A DNA stretch of 34,655 nt, from assembly GCA_002403905.1 (NCBI GenBank), contig DHIR01000104.1:1-34655 (forward strand), in the 5' to 3' direction. The stretch comes from Mucilaginibacter sp. UBA4741 (GTDB lineage: Bacteria > Bacteroidota > Bacteroidia > Sphingobacteriales > Sphingobacteriaceae). The notes below the pieces were generated by a model. It saw nothing but the letters and a program-made list of their open reading frames with translations, ran no database searches and was not told where the DNA came from. The number at the start of each line of letters is the position of its first letter. Positions within the stretch are counted from its first letter, which is position 1. Below are positions 23,876 to 32,274 of this stretch, in pieces. Position numbers and translations under genes: made by a program.

Positions 23876-24328
23876 TTATAAAATGCTATCTATTTTGTAA
23901 TCCTTACCATTAAGGTCAAACATATCGCCAACTTTAAGCCCCTTCATTTTAAAACCAATAGGCGATGCCGGTGAAATAGCAAAGTAGGCTTTACCATCAA
24001 CCAATAAAGTACCCGCGCTTATAGCAATATAAAAATTGCCGTTATTGGTAATTACCACGCTGCCGGTTTCTACTTTTTTTAATGTGGGTTGTGTTGTAAT
24101 TAAGTTTAAAGCTATTTTTAGTTTATTAGCCTCTGTTAACTGGGCCATGTTGCGGTTGGTTTCCTGCTGGGCCATTTCGCACCCGGTTTCGTACTTATCG
24201 CCGGCGCTGCTTTTGGTGTCGTCTTTTGATGCTTGTTGCGCTTCTTTTATTCCCAGTTCGGCAGCATCCATACGCTGCTGCACATAGTTAAGGGATTGTT
24301 GGTATAAAGATTCTTTTAGTTGGCTCAC
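23876..24328 (-). CDS. GreA/GreB-like fold protein
   Basis: A protein of 150 residues from GTG 24328 (SQLKESLYQQSLNYVQQRM). An upstream in-frame ATG at 24370 would cross the promoter and add an unlikely tail. The N-terminal half is a helical hairpin (AAELGIKEAQQASKDDT to NRNMAQLTEANKLKIAL). The C-terminal half is a beta domain (VETGSVVITNNGNFYIAIS, VISPASPIGF-like loop, GDMFDLNGKDYKIDSI) like GreA's FKBP-like end. Bacteroidota members are often labelled 3-oxoacyl-ACP synthase in error. A role at RNA polymerase is likely but unproven; it lacks clear acidic tip residues. Confidence 0.7.
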   Translation of the reverse strand: MSQLKESLYQQSLNYVQQRMDAAELGIKEAQQASKDDTKSSAGDKYETGCEMAQQETNRNMAQLTEANKLKIALNLITTQPTLKKVETGSVVITNNGNFYIAISAGTLLVDGKAYFAISPASPIGFKMKGLKVGDMFDLNGKDYKIDSIL

Positions 24329-24357
24329 GCTGTAAATGTAAAAATTAAGGCAAAATA

Positions 24358-24427
24358 AAAGTCCCCGCACACTCGCTGTTTGGGGACTTTCAACCTAAAC
24401 CTTATCACATTGTAAGCAGAGCTTACA
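24358..24427. promoter_or_regulatory. Two hairpins between divergent genes
   Basis: AAAGTCCCC (24358-24366) pairs with GGGGACTTT (24382-24390). TGTAAGC (24411-24417) pairs with GCTTACA (24421-24427) across three bases. The first abuts a -7-like TTATTTTG for the GreA-like gene on the minus strand and could be an upstream terminator or operator. The second looks like a regulator site. Confidence 0.35.
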
Positions 24428-24546
24428 GATAATACACAAAGAACGTAAAATTTTATGAAATAGTTGTCTATACATGCAAATTTTTTTTTGCAGATAGTGT
24501 TATTGTTACAATAAGACATCTATTTACATAAAACAGACTGTTCTTA

Positions 24547-24578
24547 TTTGGATTTAATTTAAATAAGACATACATTTG
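24547..24578 (+). promoter_or_regulatory. feoAB promoter with overlapping operator-like repeats
   Basis: TTTG (24547-24550), 20 bases, then TACATTTG (24571-24578): an exact Bacteroidota promoter 20 bases before feoA. TCTTATTT (24542-24549) and AAATAAGA (24561-24568) form an inverted repeat covering the -33 box and spacer. AATAAGACAT also occurs at 24510-24519 and 24562-24571. An iron-responsive repressor (Fur or DtxR type) is the obvious candidate, but the sequence is not a textbook Fur box. Confidence 0.7.
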
Positions 24579-24597
24579 CTTAGTTAACGTATAATAT

Positions 24598-24813
24598 ATG
24601 AGGCTTTCGCAACTTGAAGTAGGAGAAAAAGGTATCGTAAAAGAATTTACTGATCTGGAAATGTCGGTTAAATTAATGGAGATGGGATGCCTGCCTGGTG
24701 AAGAAATAAGAGTTGACCGTATTGCCCCTCTTGGTGACCCAATTGCCATAAACGTATCGGGATACCAGTTGAGCTTACGTAAACGCGAAGCGTCAACCAT
24801 AATTTTGCAGTAG
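24598..24813 (+). CDS. feoA: FeoA, ferrous iron transport accessory protein
   Basis: A protein of 71 residues, a small SH3-like FeoA fold: LSQLEVGEKGIVKEF, MEMGCLPGEEIRVDR, GDPIAINVSGYQLSLRK. FeoA is cytoplasmic and thought to assist FeoB in Fe(II) import. The stop is 11 bases before feoB, so the genes form one transcript. The leader is short. Confidence 0.95.
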   Translation: MRLSQLEVGEKGIVKEFTDLEMSVKLMEMGCLPGEEIRVDRIAPLGDPIAINVSGYQLSLRKREASTIILQ

Positions 24814-24824
24814 TTTTTACTTAA

Positions 24825-26939
24825 TTGAAAGCTGATATAAGAGTTGCGCTTGTAGGAAATCCAAACACCGGTAAATCAACGCTCTTTAATGTATTAACCG
24901 GGTTAAATCAAAAAATAGGAAATTTTCCGGGGGTTACTGTTGATAAAAAAGCAGGGTACACCAAACTGCCCGATGGCCGTACTGCCGAAGTTGTTGACCT
25001 GCCCGGCACTTACAGCCTATACCCCAAAAGCCAGGATGAATCTATCGTATTTTCTGTATTGGCCGACAGGCATAATCCGTTAACCCCCGATCTGGTTATC
25101 GTCATTCTTGATGCATCAAACCTTAAAAGAAATTTATTACTCTACAGCCAGGTTGCCGATTTAAAAATCCCGGTAATTATTGCACTTAACATGATGGACC
25201 TTGCCAAAAAATCAGGCATTACCATTGATGTTAATCTCTTTGCTAAAAGCCTGGGCGTTCCCGTAGTGCCTATTTCGGCCCGTAAGGTTGATGGAATTGA
25301 TGTGCTTAAAACAGCGATGTCTTATGCCAATAAGGTTGCTTTACAGGAAGATAGTATTGATGTTAGGTCAATAGCCCCACAACTGATAGAAAGTATCAGC
25401 AAAGAGCTTAATCTTGATAATCCATACTTCGCATTACAGCTTGCACATCAGCATGAAACGCTTAAATTTTTATCGACTGAACAGTCGGACAAAATTGAGG
25501 CGCTTGAAAAAGAGCATGGCTTCCATTCGCAGAAAGCGCAGGGCAGCGAAACCATTGCCCGCTATAGTTTTATAAATGATTTGCTATACGATACCGTAAA
25601 AGTACCCGATACCGCTCAAGACGAAACGCTAAGTAATAAGATAGATAAGGTACTTACTCATAAGATATTTGGCTTTATCCTATTCTTCGCCATCCTGATG
25701 TTTATGTTCCAGGCCATATTTTCATGGGCCGCATATCCAATGGAACTTATTGCCGATGCTTTTGTATGGGTGCAAAATTCATTACACCATATTTTACCCG
25801 CCGGGCCATTAGTGAGTTTACTGGTTGACGGCGTTATTGCCGGGCTTAGCGGTGTAATGGTATTTATACCGCAGATTGCCATTTTGTTTGCCTTTATATC
25901 CATACTGGAAGATACCGGCTACATGTCGCGCGTTACTTTTATGATGGATAAGCTGATGCGTAAGGTTGGTTTGAATGGAAAGTCGGTAGTGCCGTTAATT
26001 GGTGGTTTTGCTTGTGCGGTACCATCTATCATGAGTACCCGTACCATTGAGAACTGGAAGGACCGAATGATAACCATAATGGTTACCCCATTAGTAACCT
26101 GCTCTGCACGTTTACCGGTTTATACGTTGCTGATAGCTTTAGTTGTACCTAATAAAAATGTTTGGTGGCTGTTTAACCTGCAAGGGTTAGCATTAACCGG
26201 TATGTATGTATTTAGCCTGATATCGGCAGTGGTAGTGGCTTGGGTATTTAAGTTTATTTTAAAAAGCCGCGAACGCGGATATTTTATCATGGAGCTACCC
26301 GTATACCGCATGCCGCGGTGGAACAATGTGGCTTACTCTATGTATGATCGTTCTAAATCGTTTGTTTTACAGGCAGGTAAGGTTATTATAGCCGTATCTA
26401 TTATATTATGGGTAATGGCGTCCTACGGGCCGGGCGACAGGTTTGAAAAAATAGATGCCAAATACAAACAACAACAATACACCCAAAACATTAGCGCCGA
26501 CCAGCTAAATAAAAACATCGCCTCCGAAAAACTGGAAAGCTCATACGCCGGGGTATTGGGGCATGTAATTGAGCCGGCTATTCATCCATTGGGCTTCGAC
26601 TGGAAAATTGGCATAGCTCTGATAACATCATTTGCGGCCCGCGAAGTTTTTGTAGGCACCATGGCCACAATTTATAGCGTAAACGGCAATGCCGATGATA
26701 TACAATCTGTACAACAGAAAATGCACCAGGCCAAAAACACGCAAACCGGTCAGCCGGTATTTACTTTTGCCGTAGCATTTTCGCTCATGATGTTTTATGC
26801 CTTTGCCATGCAATGCGCAAGCACGGTAGCCGTAGTATACCGCGAAACCAAAAGCTGGCGCTGGCCCGCTATACAGTTTGCTTACATGACCGTGCTGGCT
26901 TATGTGGCTAGCTTTGTTGTTTATCATCTTTTAAGGTAG
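24825..26939 (+). CDS. feoB: FeoB, ferrous iron permease with GTPase domain
   Basis: A protein of 704 residues starting at TTG 24825; the codon before it is a stop and no ATG is available, so the start is well fixed. The N-terminal G domain has GNPNTGKST (G1, residues 11-19), NFPGVTVDK (G2), DLPGTY (G3) and NMMD (G4). The membrane part from ~270 has two Gate motifs, SRVTFMMDKLMRKVGLNGKS and CSARLPVYTLL, plus AAREVFVGTM. It transports Fe(II) across the inner membrane. There is no FeoC. Length is normal. Confidence 0.96.
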   Translation: MKADIRVALVGNPNTGKSTLFNVLTGLNQKIGNFPGVTVDKKAGYTKLPDGRTAEVVDLPGTYSLYPKSQDESIVFSVLADRHNPLTPDLVIVILDASNLKRNLLLYSQVADLKIPVIIALNMMDLAKKSGITIDVNLFAKSLGVPVVPISARKVDGIDVLKTAMSYANKVALQEDSIDVRSIAPQLIESISKELNLDNPYFALQLAHQHETLKFLSTEQSDKIEALEKEHGFHSQKAQGSETIARYSFINDLLYDTVKVPDTAQDETLSNKIDKVLTHKIFGFILFFAILMFMFQAIFSWAAYPMELIADAFVWVQNSLHHILPAGPLVSLLVDGVIAGLSGVMVFIPQIAILFAFISILEDTGYMSRVTFMMDKLMRKVGLNGKSVVPLIGGFACAVPSIMSTRTIENWKDRMITIMVTPLVTCSARLPVYTLLIALVVPNKNVWWLFNLQGLALTGMYVFSLISAVVVAWVFKFILKSRERGYFIMELPVYRMPRWNNVAYSMYDRSKSFVLQAGKVIIAVSIILWVMASYGPGDRFEKIDAKYKQQQYTQNISADQLNKNIASEKLESSYAGVLGHVIEPAIHPLGFDWKIGIALITSFAAREVFVGTMATIYSVNGNADDIQSVQQKMHQAKNTQTGQPVFTFAVAFSLMMFYAFAMQCASTVAVVYRETKSWRWPAIQFAYMTVLAYVASFVVYHLLR

Positions 26940-27018
26940 CTGAAAGCTTAAAGCTTTTATTCGTATTATCTTGCTTTATGCTTGGCGCTTTTTTCTTAAA
27001 TTTGAACAGAGGTAAGAA

Positions 27019-27630
27019 TTGGATAAAGTAAAAGTTTTAGAAAGGTATCTTCCGCCACATGCGGCCCCGCTTATTGGCCGCTGGATAGACTACTTTAAGT
27101 GCGAGTTTAAAATTTCACGTAATCGCGGCAGCAAGTTTGGCGATTACCGCGCGCCTTTTGATGGTAAAGGGCACCGCATATCTGTAAATTACGATCTTAA
27201 CCCCTACGCTTTTTTGGTAACTACAGTACATGAGTTTGCGCACCTGCATACCTGGAACGAGCACAAGCAAAAAGCAAAACCCCATGGCACCGAATGGAAA
27301 AATAATTTCAAAAAAATGATGCAGCCATTTTTTGAGAAAGAAGTTTTCCCGCCCGATGTTAAACATGCTATTATTAGTTATTTGAATAACCCGGCGGCAT
27401 CCAGTTGCTCTGATCTCTCTTTATATCGTTCGTTACGTAAATATGATGCGCCAAAAGAGGATATTCATACTGTTGAAAAACTACCCCTGCACGCGGTGTT
27501 TAAATTAAAAGATGGCCGTGTTTTCCGCAGGGAAGAAAAACTGCGCAAGCGCTATAAATGTGTGGAGATAAAAACCAAACGCGTTTATTTATTTAGCCCT
27601 GTTGCCGAGGTGGAAATGATAGAGGGTTAA
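27019..27630 (+). CDS. SprT-like zinc metallopeptidase-domain protein
   Basis: A protein of 203 residues starting at TTG 27019, fixed by an in-frame stop just upstream; AGAGG lies 8 bases before it. The SprT-like domain carries TVHEFAH (H71, E72, H75) and a downstream HGTEWKNNFKKMMQ as third-ligand region. The C-terminal part has VFKLKDGRVFRREEK and RKRYKCVEI but no four-Cys zinc ribbon. SprT/Spartan domains cut DNA-protein crosslinks in eukaryotes; the bacterial role is unclear. TAAATTTG (26997-27004) is a -7 box for this gene. Confidence 0.85.
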   Translation: MDKVKVLERYLPPHAAPLIGRWIDYFKCEFKISRNRGSKFGDYRAPFDGKGHRISVNYDLNPYAFLVTTVHEFAHLHTWNEHKQKAKPHGTEWKNNFKKMMQPFFEKEVFPPDVKHAIISYLNNPAASSCSDLSLYRSLRKYDAPKEDIHTVEKLPLHAVFKLKDGRVFRREEKLRKRYKCVEIKTKRVYLFSPVAEVEMIEG

Positions 27631-27654
27631 CATTTAGTTGGCAGTTGCCAGTGC

Positions 27655-27776
27655 GCAGTTTGCAGAATTTAGTTTGCAGCTATAAGTTCTCAGCTAGTAG
27701 GTATATTTGCCACTGCAAACTACCTGCTGCCCACTAAAAAATTCTGCAAACTGCAAACCGACCACTGCAAACTACC
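27655..27776. repeat. Nested inverted repeat rich in CTGCAAACT
   Basis: GCAGTTTGCAGAATTT (27655-27670) is the exact reverse complement of 27739-27754. Inside, AGTTTGCAG (27671-27679) mirrors CTGCAAACT (27713-27721), and CTGCAAACTACC recurs at 27765-27776. It lies between converging genes and may act as a transcript end or be a dispersed repeat. Confidence 0.6.
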
Positions 27777-29120
27777 CTACCTCGTCCTAACTTCTTTAAA
27801 GCGGCTAAAAACCACAAAGGCCATCAAGCATAACACACAGCCGCAAATGCCGTTTAAGCGCAAGCCGTAATCATTGCCGGGGTCCTTGCCATAAACGGTT
27901 AGGAAGGCAAAGAGCGCTATCCCCAAAGTCTGCCCCAATTTTACAAAAAGATATTTCACTGCAAAAAACATCCCTTCACGGTTTTCGCCGGTTTGGTTGG
28001 CATCTTGTTGGGCAATTTCTGCTAAAATTGCGTTAGGCAATATCCCCAATGAGGCCAGTGGGAACGCCGCGCACAACACCAGCGTATATATCTGCACATT
28101 GGCCGATACCGGGAACTTCCCCAGGAAAAATATCGCGATGAAGATCAAACTCAGCAACGCGAACGAGAACATTACAATAGGCTTCTTGCCGATCTTTTTA
28201 GACAGGTAATTGATGAGCGGATAAAACACCAGCGAGAACAGCACCATCGTTCCCATTAGCACACCGCCCTTTGATTCGGGCAGGTGCAGCAGCACCGTAA
28301 CAAAATACAGCAACCCGCTTGATATAATGCTTAGCGCCATGTAGTACGAAAAATCAGACACCAAATAATATTTAAAATTACGGTTGCTAAACGTTTTGCG
28401 TATGGCGGGCAGCAGCGGCAGGTGCGATGGCTTGCCGCTGCTGTATTTCTTCTCGTTAATAAATAGTACCGGTATCAGCATGAAAAAACCGGCGACAATG
28501 CTCATGCCCCAAATGGTGTATTGTACTGCCGAGTCGCGATTGGTAAACGTAAAAAACTTTTGCACCACGTCGGCAAAGTTGTTAATGCAGGCCGAAAACA
28601 CAATGCCGATAATAAACCCCACTTGCTGAAATGAGGATAGCTTAACCTTTTCGGCAGCAGTCTCGGTAAGCTCGGGCAGTAAGGCGTTGTAGGGGATAAT
28701 ATAAGTAGTGGCACCCATAAAAAAGCAGATCATGTTAACCGTAAGCCATACGGCGTTGGTCATGCTTTCGCCTTTAACCAGCGGGGCAAACGTAAGGCAG
28801 AAAAAGAAGATAGCCGGCAAAATGGCCCATTTCATAAACGGAATGCGGCGGCCCTTAGGGTCCTTGCTTTTATCGCTCAATGAGGCTATCAGCGGGTCGT
28901 AAATAGCATCAACAAACCTGCCCGAAGCAGCAATAACCGACAGGATATTTAACACCCCAAACAAAAGTAACTGCGGTACAAAAGGTTTAAGCCCCGAGTT
29001 ACTGGGCGGCAAATAAAAGTACGGCAGCATCACAATGATGGTGTTGGTCATCATGCTCCAGCCTATCATCCCTGAGGTATAAGCAAGCTGTTTCCTGAAA
29101 GGGAATTTTACCGCGGGCAT
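27777..29120 (-). CDS. GPH-family (MelB-like) sugar:cation symporter
   Basis: A protein of 447 residues with ~12 membrane helices, in the MFS glycoside-pentoside-hexuronide family. Typical motifs are GMIGWSMMTN in helix I, RFVDAIYDPLIASLSDKSK (with the conserved Asp in helix II and the following loop) and GRRIPFMKW. AYNALLPEL-like IPYNALLPELT and NREGMFFAVKYLFVKLGQ also occur. It would import a sugar or glycoside with H+ or Na+. No glycosidase is adjacent to indicate the substrate. Only the family is secure. Confidence 0.88.
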   Translation of the reverse strand: MPAVKFPFRKQLAYTSGMIGWSMMTNTIIVMLPYFYLPPSNSGLKPFVPQLLLFGVLNILSVIAASGRFVDAIYDPLIASLSDKSKDPKGRRIPFMKWAILPAIFFFCLTFAPLVKGESMTNAVWLTVNMICFFMGATTYIIPYNALLPELTETAAEKVKLSSFQQVGFIIGIVFSACINNFADVVQKFFTFTNRDSAVQYTIWGMSIVAGFFMLIPVLFINEKKYSSGKPSHLPLLPAIRKTFSNRNFKYYLVSDFSYYMALSIISSGLLYFVTVLLHLPESKGGVLMGTMVLFSLVFYPLINYLSKKIGKKPIVMFSFALLSLIFIAIFFLGKFPVSANVQIYTLVLCAAFPLASLGILPNAILAEIAQQDANQTGENREGMFFAVKYLFVKLGQTLGIALFAFLTVYGKDPGNDYGLRLNGICGCVLCLMAFVVFSRFKEVRTR

Positions 29121-29246
29121 CTTACTTGCAATATGCTAATATTAAAAGAAGATAATGAATTTAAGATGAAAAGTGTTGTAGGGTTGACACGGGGCACAAC
29201 GTCAGTATTCGCAGCCATAGTTGTTACATGCTTATGAATTTATTAT

Positions 29247-29254
29247 TATATTTG
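29247..29254 (+). promoter_or_regulatory. -7 box of the TlpA-like gene
   Basis: TATATTTG, an exact TAnnTTTG, lies 33 bases before the ATG at 29288. A TTG at 29221-29223 is the nearest -33 candidate, with a rather long 23-base spacer. Confidence 0.5.
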
Positions 29255-29287
29255 ATTTACCCCACCCTAACCTTAAAACCACATCCA

Positions 29288-30628
29288 ATGAAAACTAAAC
29301 TAATCGCTCTCTTAACATTTTGCCTGGGGATGCATATCGCCATGGCACAACAAAACACGGTAACTCTATCTGGCAGGCTTAAAAACTTTAGCAACCAGGA
29401 AGAAGTTCAGGACCTGTCTGACTTTCAAACACTAAACAGGCCCACCGCCGAACGTTTGATAACCACGGATGCCTCGGGGAAATTTACCATCACCTTTAAC
29501 TTAGCGGCGCCCAATTACTTCCGCATTGGTCGCAATATTCTCTACCTGTCGCCTGGCGATAACCTAAAGGTGGTTATTGATAAGAACGATGGTACCAAAG
29601 GCTCTTTTAGTGGTACTAACGAAGAGGCCCAACGCTACTTGTGTAATACGCCCTATCCTAAAGCCGGGTCGTTTTTAGAAGCCGGGGATAAAATTAAACA
29701 AACGCCTAAAGAAACGCTGGAAACCATTATGGCCGCCGCCCAATACCGGAAAGAGCAACTGGCATCAGCAAAGCAGATATCGCCCGAATTTAGACGGCTG
29801 GAAGAAGCACGCATAAAAGCCGATGTATTAAACAGCTTTGCCATGGTAGCCATCTACGCTAACCATAGCAAAGACATTGATTCTTATCCGGCCGTATATA
29901 TCCTATCGTTTAACAACTTAGCTAAAACAATTAAAAGCCAGTATCAGCACAACTTTATTGATGCCTCTTTTATGGAAATGGTGGTATACCGCGATATTGC
30001 AAAGGACCTGATAAGTAATGCTCTCGAAAACGCTGACGCGGAAAAAATAGCCGACTGGTTTATGGTATCTGACCTGATTGAAAAAATGAGCCACGAAAGT
30101 GATAAAGACAGGTTAGCCAAATACGATCAAATTATTGAAAAGATAAAAACACCAGCCTACAACACTGCAGCTAAAACCTATTTACAGGGCCTGCTGCAAT
30201 TTGGCAAAGGCGATGTAGCGGCTGATTTTACAGCGGTAGATATTATGGGTAAAAAAGTAAGCCTGGCTGATCTAAAAGGCAAAGTAATTTATGTGGATAT
30301 ATGGGCCACCTGGTGCGGCCCCTGCCTTGCCGAAATGCCGAGCATGGACGAGATCAAAAACAAATACCGGGATAATAAGGACGTAGTGTTCGTGTCGTTA
30401 TCGATAGATGATGATAACCAGGTTGACAAATGGAAGCAAAGCGTTTGGGGGCGCAAAGCCAATGGCTACCAATGGCAAATAAACCGGAATAAGTTAACCG
30501 CCTACAATGTAACCAACATCCCAAGATCATTGCTGATAGACAAAGACCTGAAAATAGTTAGTATGAGCGCCCCACTGCCATCGGCAAAAGAACTGCCCGA
30601 TGTTATTGATAAATTGTTGGCTAATTAA
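29288..30628 (+). CDS. TlpA-like secreted thioredoxin-fold protein
   Basis: A protein of 446 residues. ATG 29288 is chosen because it begins a signal peptide (LIALLTFCLGMHIAMAQ); codons upstream to 29228 overlap the promoter. An N-terminal beta domain (~25-110, VTLSGRLKNFSN to LSPGDNLKVVIDK) resembles DUF4369-type heads. A helical middle follows, then a TlpA/AhpC-TSA thioredoxin domain from ~320 with WATWCGPC (C343, C346) and cis-Pro in NIPRSLLID. This layout is common in Bacteroidota periplasmic disulfide or peroxide reductases. The redox partner is unknown. Confidence 0.88.
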   Translation: MKTKLIALLTFCLGMHIAMAQQNTVTLSGRLKNFSNQEEVQDLSDFQTLNRPTAERLITTDASGKFTITFNLAAPNYFRIGRNILYLSPGDNLKVVIDKNDGTKGSFSGTNEEAQRYLCNTPYPKAGSFLEAGDKIKQTPKETLETIMAAAQYRKEQLASAKQISPEFRRLEEARIKADVLNSFAMVAIYANHSKDIDSYPAVYILSFNNLAKTIKSQYQHNFIDASFMEMVVYRDIAKDLISNALENADAEKIADWFMVSDLIEKMSHESDKDRLAKYDQIIEKIKTPAYNTAAKTYLQGLLQFGKGDVAADFTAVDIMGKKVSLADLKGKVIYVDIWATWCGPCLAEMPSMDEIKNKYRDNKDVVFVSLSIDDDNQVDKWKQSVWGRKANGYQWQINRNKLTAYNVTNIPRSLLIDKDLKIVSMSAPLPSAKELPDVIDKLLAN

Positions 30629-30639
30629 AATTATAAGAA

Positions 30640-30682
30640 TCCGTCCGCCTGGTTATGATGGGTCGATATCTTGGCGGACGGA
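30640..30682. repeat. 10-bp GC-rich inverted repeat
   Basis: TCCGTCCGCC (30640-30649) and GGCGGACGGA (30673-30682) are exact reverse complements around a 23-base loop. It follows the TlpA-like gene and may end its transcript, but no T run follows. Confidence 0.5.
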
Positions 30683-30692
30683 CACCTCGCGC

Positions 30693-30724
30693 TTGTTATT
30701 TTAAGGTTTGAATTATTATATTTG
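30693..30724 (+). promoter_or_regulatory. Promoter of the dienelactone hydrolase gene
   Basis: TTG (30693-30695) and TATATTTG (30717-30724) lie 21 bases apart. The ATG is 17 bases beyond the -7 box. Confidence 0.55.
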
Positions 30725-30740
30725 ATTAAATCCTTTAATT

Positions 30741-31628
30741 ATGAGCCAGATAAAAAAAGAAGATATCAAACAGGAAGTGTTTGACCTGTATGACGACTAC
30801 GCGCATAGCCGGCTTGACCGCCGCGCATTTATGGAAAAGCTATCGCTTTACGCGGTTGGCGGGCTAACCGTACCGGCTATAATGAGTTTCATGATGCCCG
30901 ATTATAAAGGCAATATCCAAATAAAGGCAGATGACCCTCGTTTAAAATCAGAATATATTAAATATGACTCGCCAAAAGGCGGTGGGACTATAAAAGCATT
31001 GCTATCTGAACCCAAAGACAATAAAAAGAAACTGGGCGGGATTGTAGTAGTACATGAAAATCGGGGCTTAAACCCATACATAGAAGATGTAGCCAGGCGA
31101 GCCGCGTTGGCAGGGCTTATTACCATCGCGCCCGATGCCCTGACCCCACTAGGCGGTTACCCCGGTAATGATGACGATGGCCGCAACATGCAAGCCAAGC
31201 GCGACCCTAAAGAAATGCAGGAAGATTTTATAGATGCCTACAATTACCTTAAAAATCACCCGGACTGTAATGGCAAAGTAGGCGTAGTTGGTTTTTGTTA
31301 TGGCGGCGGCATAGCCAATATGATGGCCGTTAGGCTACCGAACCTGGCGGCAGCTGTACCTTTTTACGGCAGCCAACCCACCGCTGAGGAAGTGCCAAAT
31401 ATTAAAGCGCCACTATTATTGCATTATGCATCATTAGATACCCGCATAACCGGGGGCTGGCCGGCCTACGAGGCTGCTTTAAAAGCCAATGGAAAAAAAT
31501 ACCAGGCCTATATTTACGAGAATGTGAATCACGGCTTCCATAACGATACCACACCACGTTATGACAAAACCGCCGCAGAACTAGCCTGGAAACGGACCAT
31601 TGATTTTTTTAATGAGTATTTGAAATAA
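30741..31628 (+). CDS. Dienelactone hydrolase family protein
   Basis: A protein of 295 residues. About 60 N-terminal residues include [21 protein letters not shown], which looks like a Tat-type or membrane-anchoring signal placed unusually deep (~residue 28). The alpha/beta hydrolase follows: [19 protein letters not shown] with the conserved Glu loop, GFCYGGG with nucleophile C186, [12 protein letters not shown] with the Asp, and NHGFHND with the His. DLH enzymes open lactones or hydrolyse related esters. The substrate here is unknown and no aromatic-degradation genes are near. Confidence 0.88.
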   Translation: MSQIKKEDIKQEVFDLYDDYAHSRLDRRAFMEKLSLYAVGGLTVPAIMSFMMPDYKGNIQIKADDPRLKSEYIKYDSPKGGGTIKALLSEPKDNKKKLGGIVVVHENRGLNPYIEDVARRAALAGLITIAPDALTPLGGYPGNDDDGRNMQAKRDPKEMQEDFIDAYNYLKNHPDCNGKVGVVGFCYGGGIANMMAVRLPNLAAAVPFYGSQPTAEEVPNIKAPLLLHYASLDTRITGGWPAYEAALKANGKKYQAYIYENVNHGFHNDTTPRYDKTAAELAWKRTIDFFNEYLK

Positions 31629-31633
31629 GGAGG

Positions 31634-32014
31634 CTAAACTTCGTAAGGGTTAAATGTTTTCAACCCTTCAACACGTTTAAAGTCTGCTATGTTGTTTGTT
31701 ATCAACGTAAGATCATGAACCAATGCCGTTGATGCTATTATAGCCTCCGGCGTTTTTATTTTGATTGATTTCTTAAGTAAGATAGTACGGCCAACAATGG
31801 CTTCGGTAAGCATAATAATATCCGAATAACCTAAGAAGTCGATCATACGAATTTCTTCGTCCGGTACACCATTAAACCCAAGAATTTCAATTTTAGTAAT
31901 TATTGAGATCGTAAGGGACTCATCAAATATCAGATCAAGGGCTTTTAATTGATGCTTTTTAAAGCGTTCGGCAACATAATCAATAAGTACATTGCTATCT
32001 ACAAGGTATCCCAT
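31634..32014 (-). CDS. VapC-like PIN-domain toxin
   Basis: A protein of 126 residues. PIN-domain acidic residues are visible: D6 in LVDSNVLIDY, E43 in TKIEILGF, an E in TPEAIIASTA where Asp is more usual, and D in TNNIADF. VapC toxins are Mg-dependent RNases that often cut tRNA. The start overlaps the upstream antitoxin-like gene by 16 bases, the standard toxin-antitoxin layout. It ends 5 bases from the converging hydrolase gene. Confidence 0.88.
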   Translation of the reverse strand: MGYLVDSNVLIDYVAERFKKHQLKALDLIFDESLTISIITKIEILGFNGVPDEEIRMIDFLGYSDIIMLTEAIVGRTILLKKSIKIKTPEAIIASTALVHDLTLITNNIADFKRVEGLKTFNPYEV

Positions 32015-32235
32015 TCTGCCCGGCTTTGATTTACATGATCATGCATTGATTCAGAGCTTTTCTTAGATAAAAATCCACGTAGTTGGGATAGCTTTGGTTT
32101 TTTGGGTTCAACCTTTCCGCCATTTTTTTCTTCCTTAATTTCAAATGCAATAACTTCTATTAGCTTACCCACCAAATTATCGGGCAAGGTGATAGTAAGA
32201 TTATTTTGATTTGATTTTAAAATGGTACGTATCAT
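31999..32235 (-). CDS. Antitoxin-like partner of the PIN toxin
   Basis: A protein of 78 residues from ATG 32235 (MIRTILKSNQNNLTITLP); an ATG six codons upstream is possible. The N-terminal part has the strand-helix pattern of a DNA-binding or dimerising antitoxin head (TITLPDNLVGKLIEVIAFEI). The C-terminal part is charged (KVEPKKPKLSQLRGFL, then SSESMHDHVNQSRAEWDTL), the type of flexible tail that wraps a PIN toxin. The family is not one of the classical VapB types. Role inferred from overlap with vapC-like gene. Confidence 0.75.
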   Translation of the reverse strand: MIRTILKSNQNNLTITLPDNLVGKLIEVIAFEIKEEKNGGKVEPKKPKLSQLRGFLSKKSSESMHDHVNQSRAEWDTL

Positions 32236-32274
32236 AATAACAAATATATTCATTTAAATAGCAAAGCACAACAC

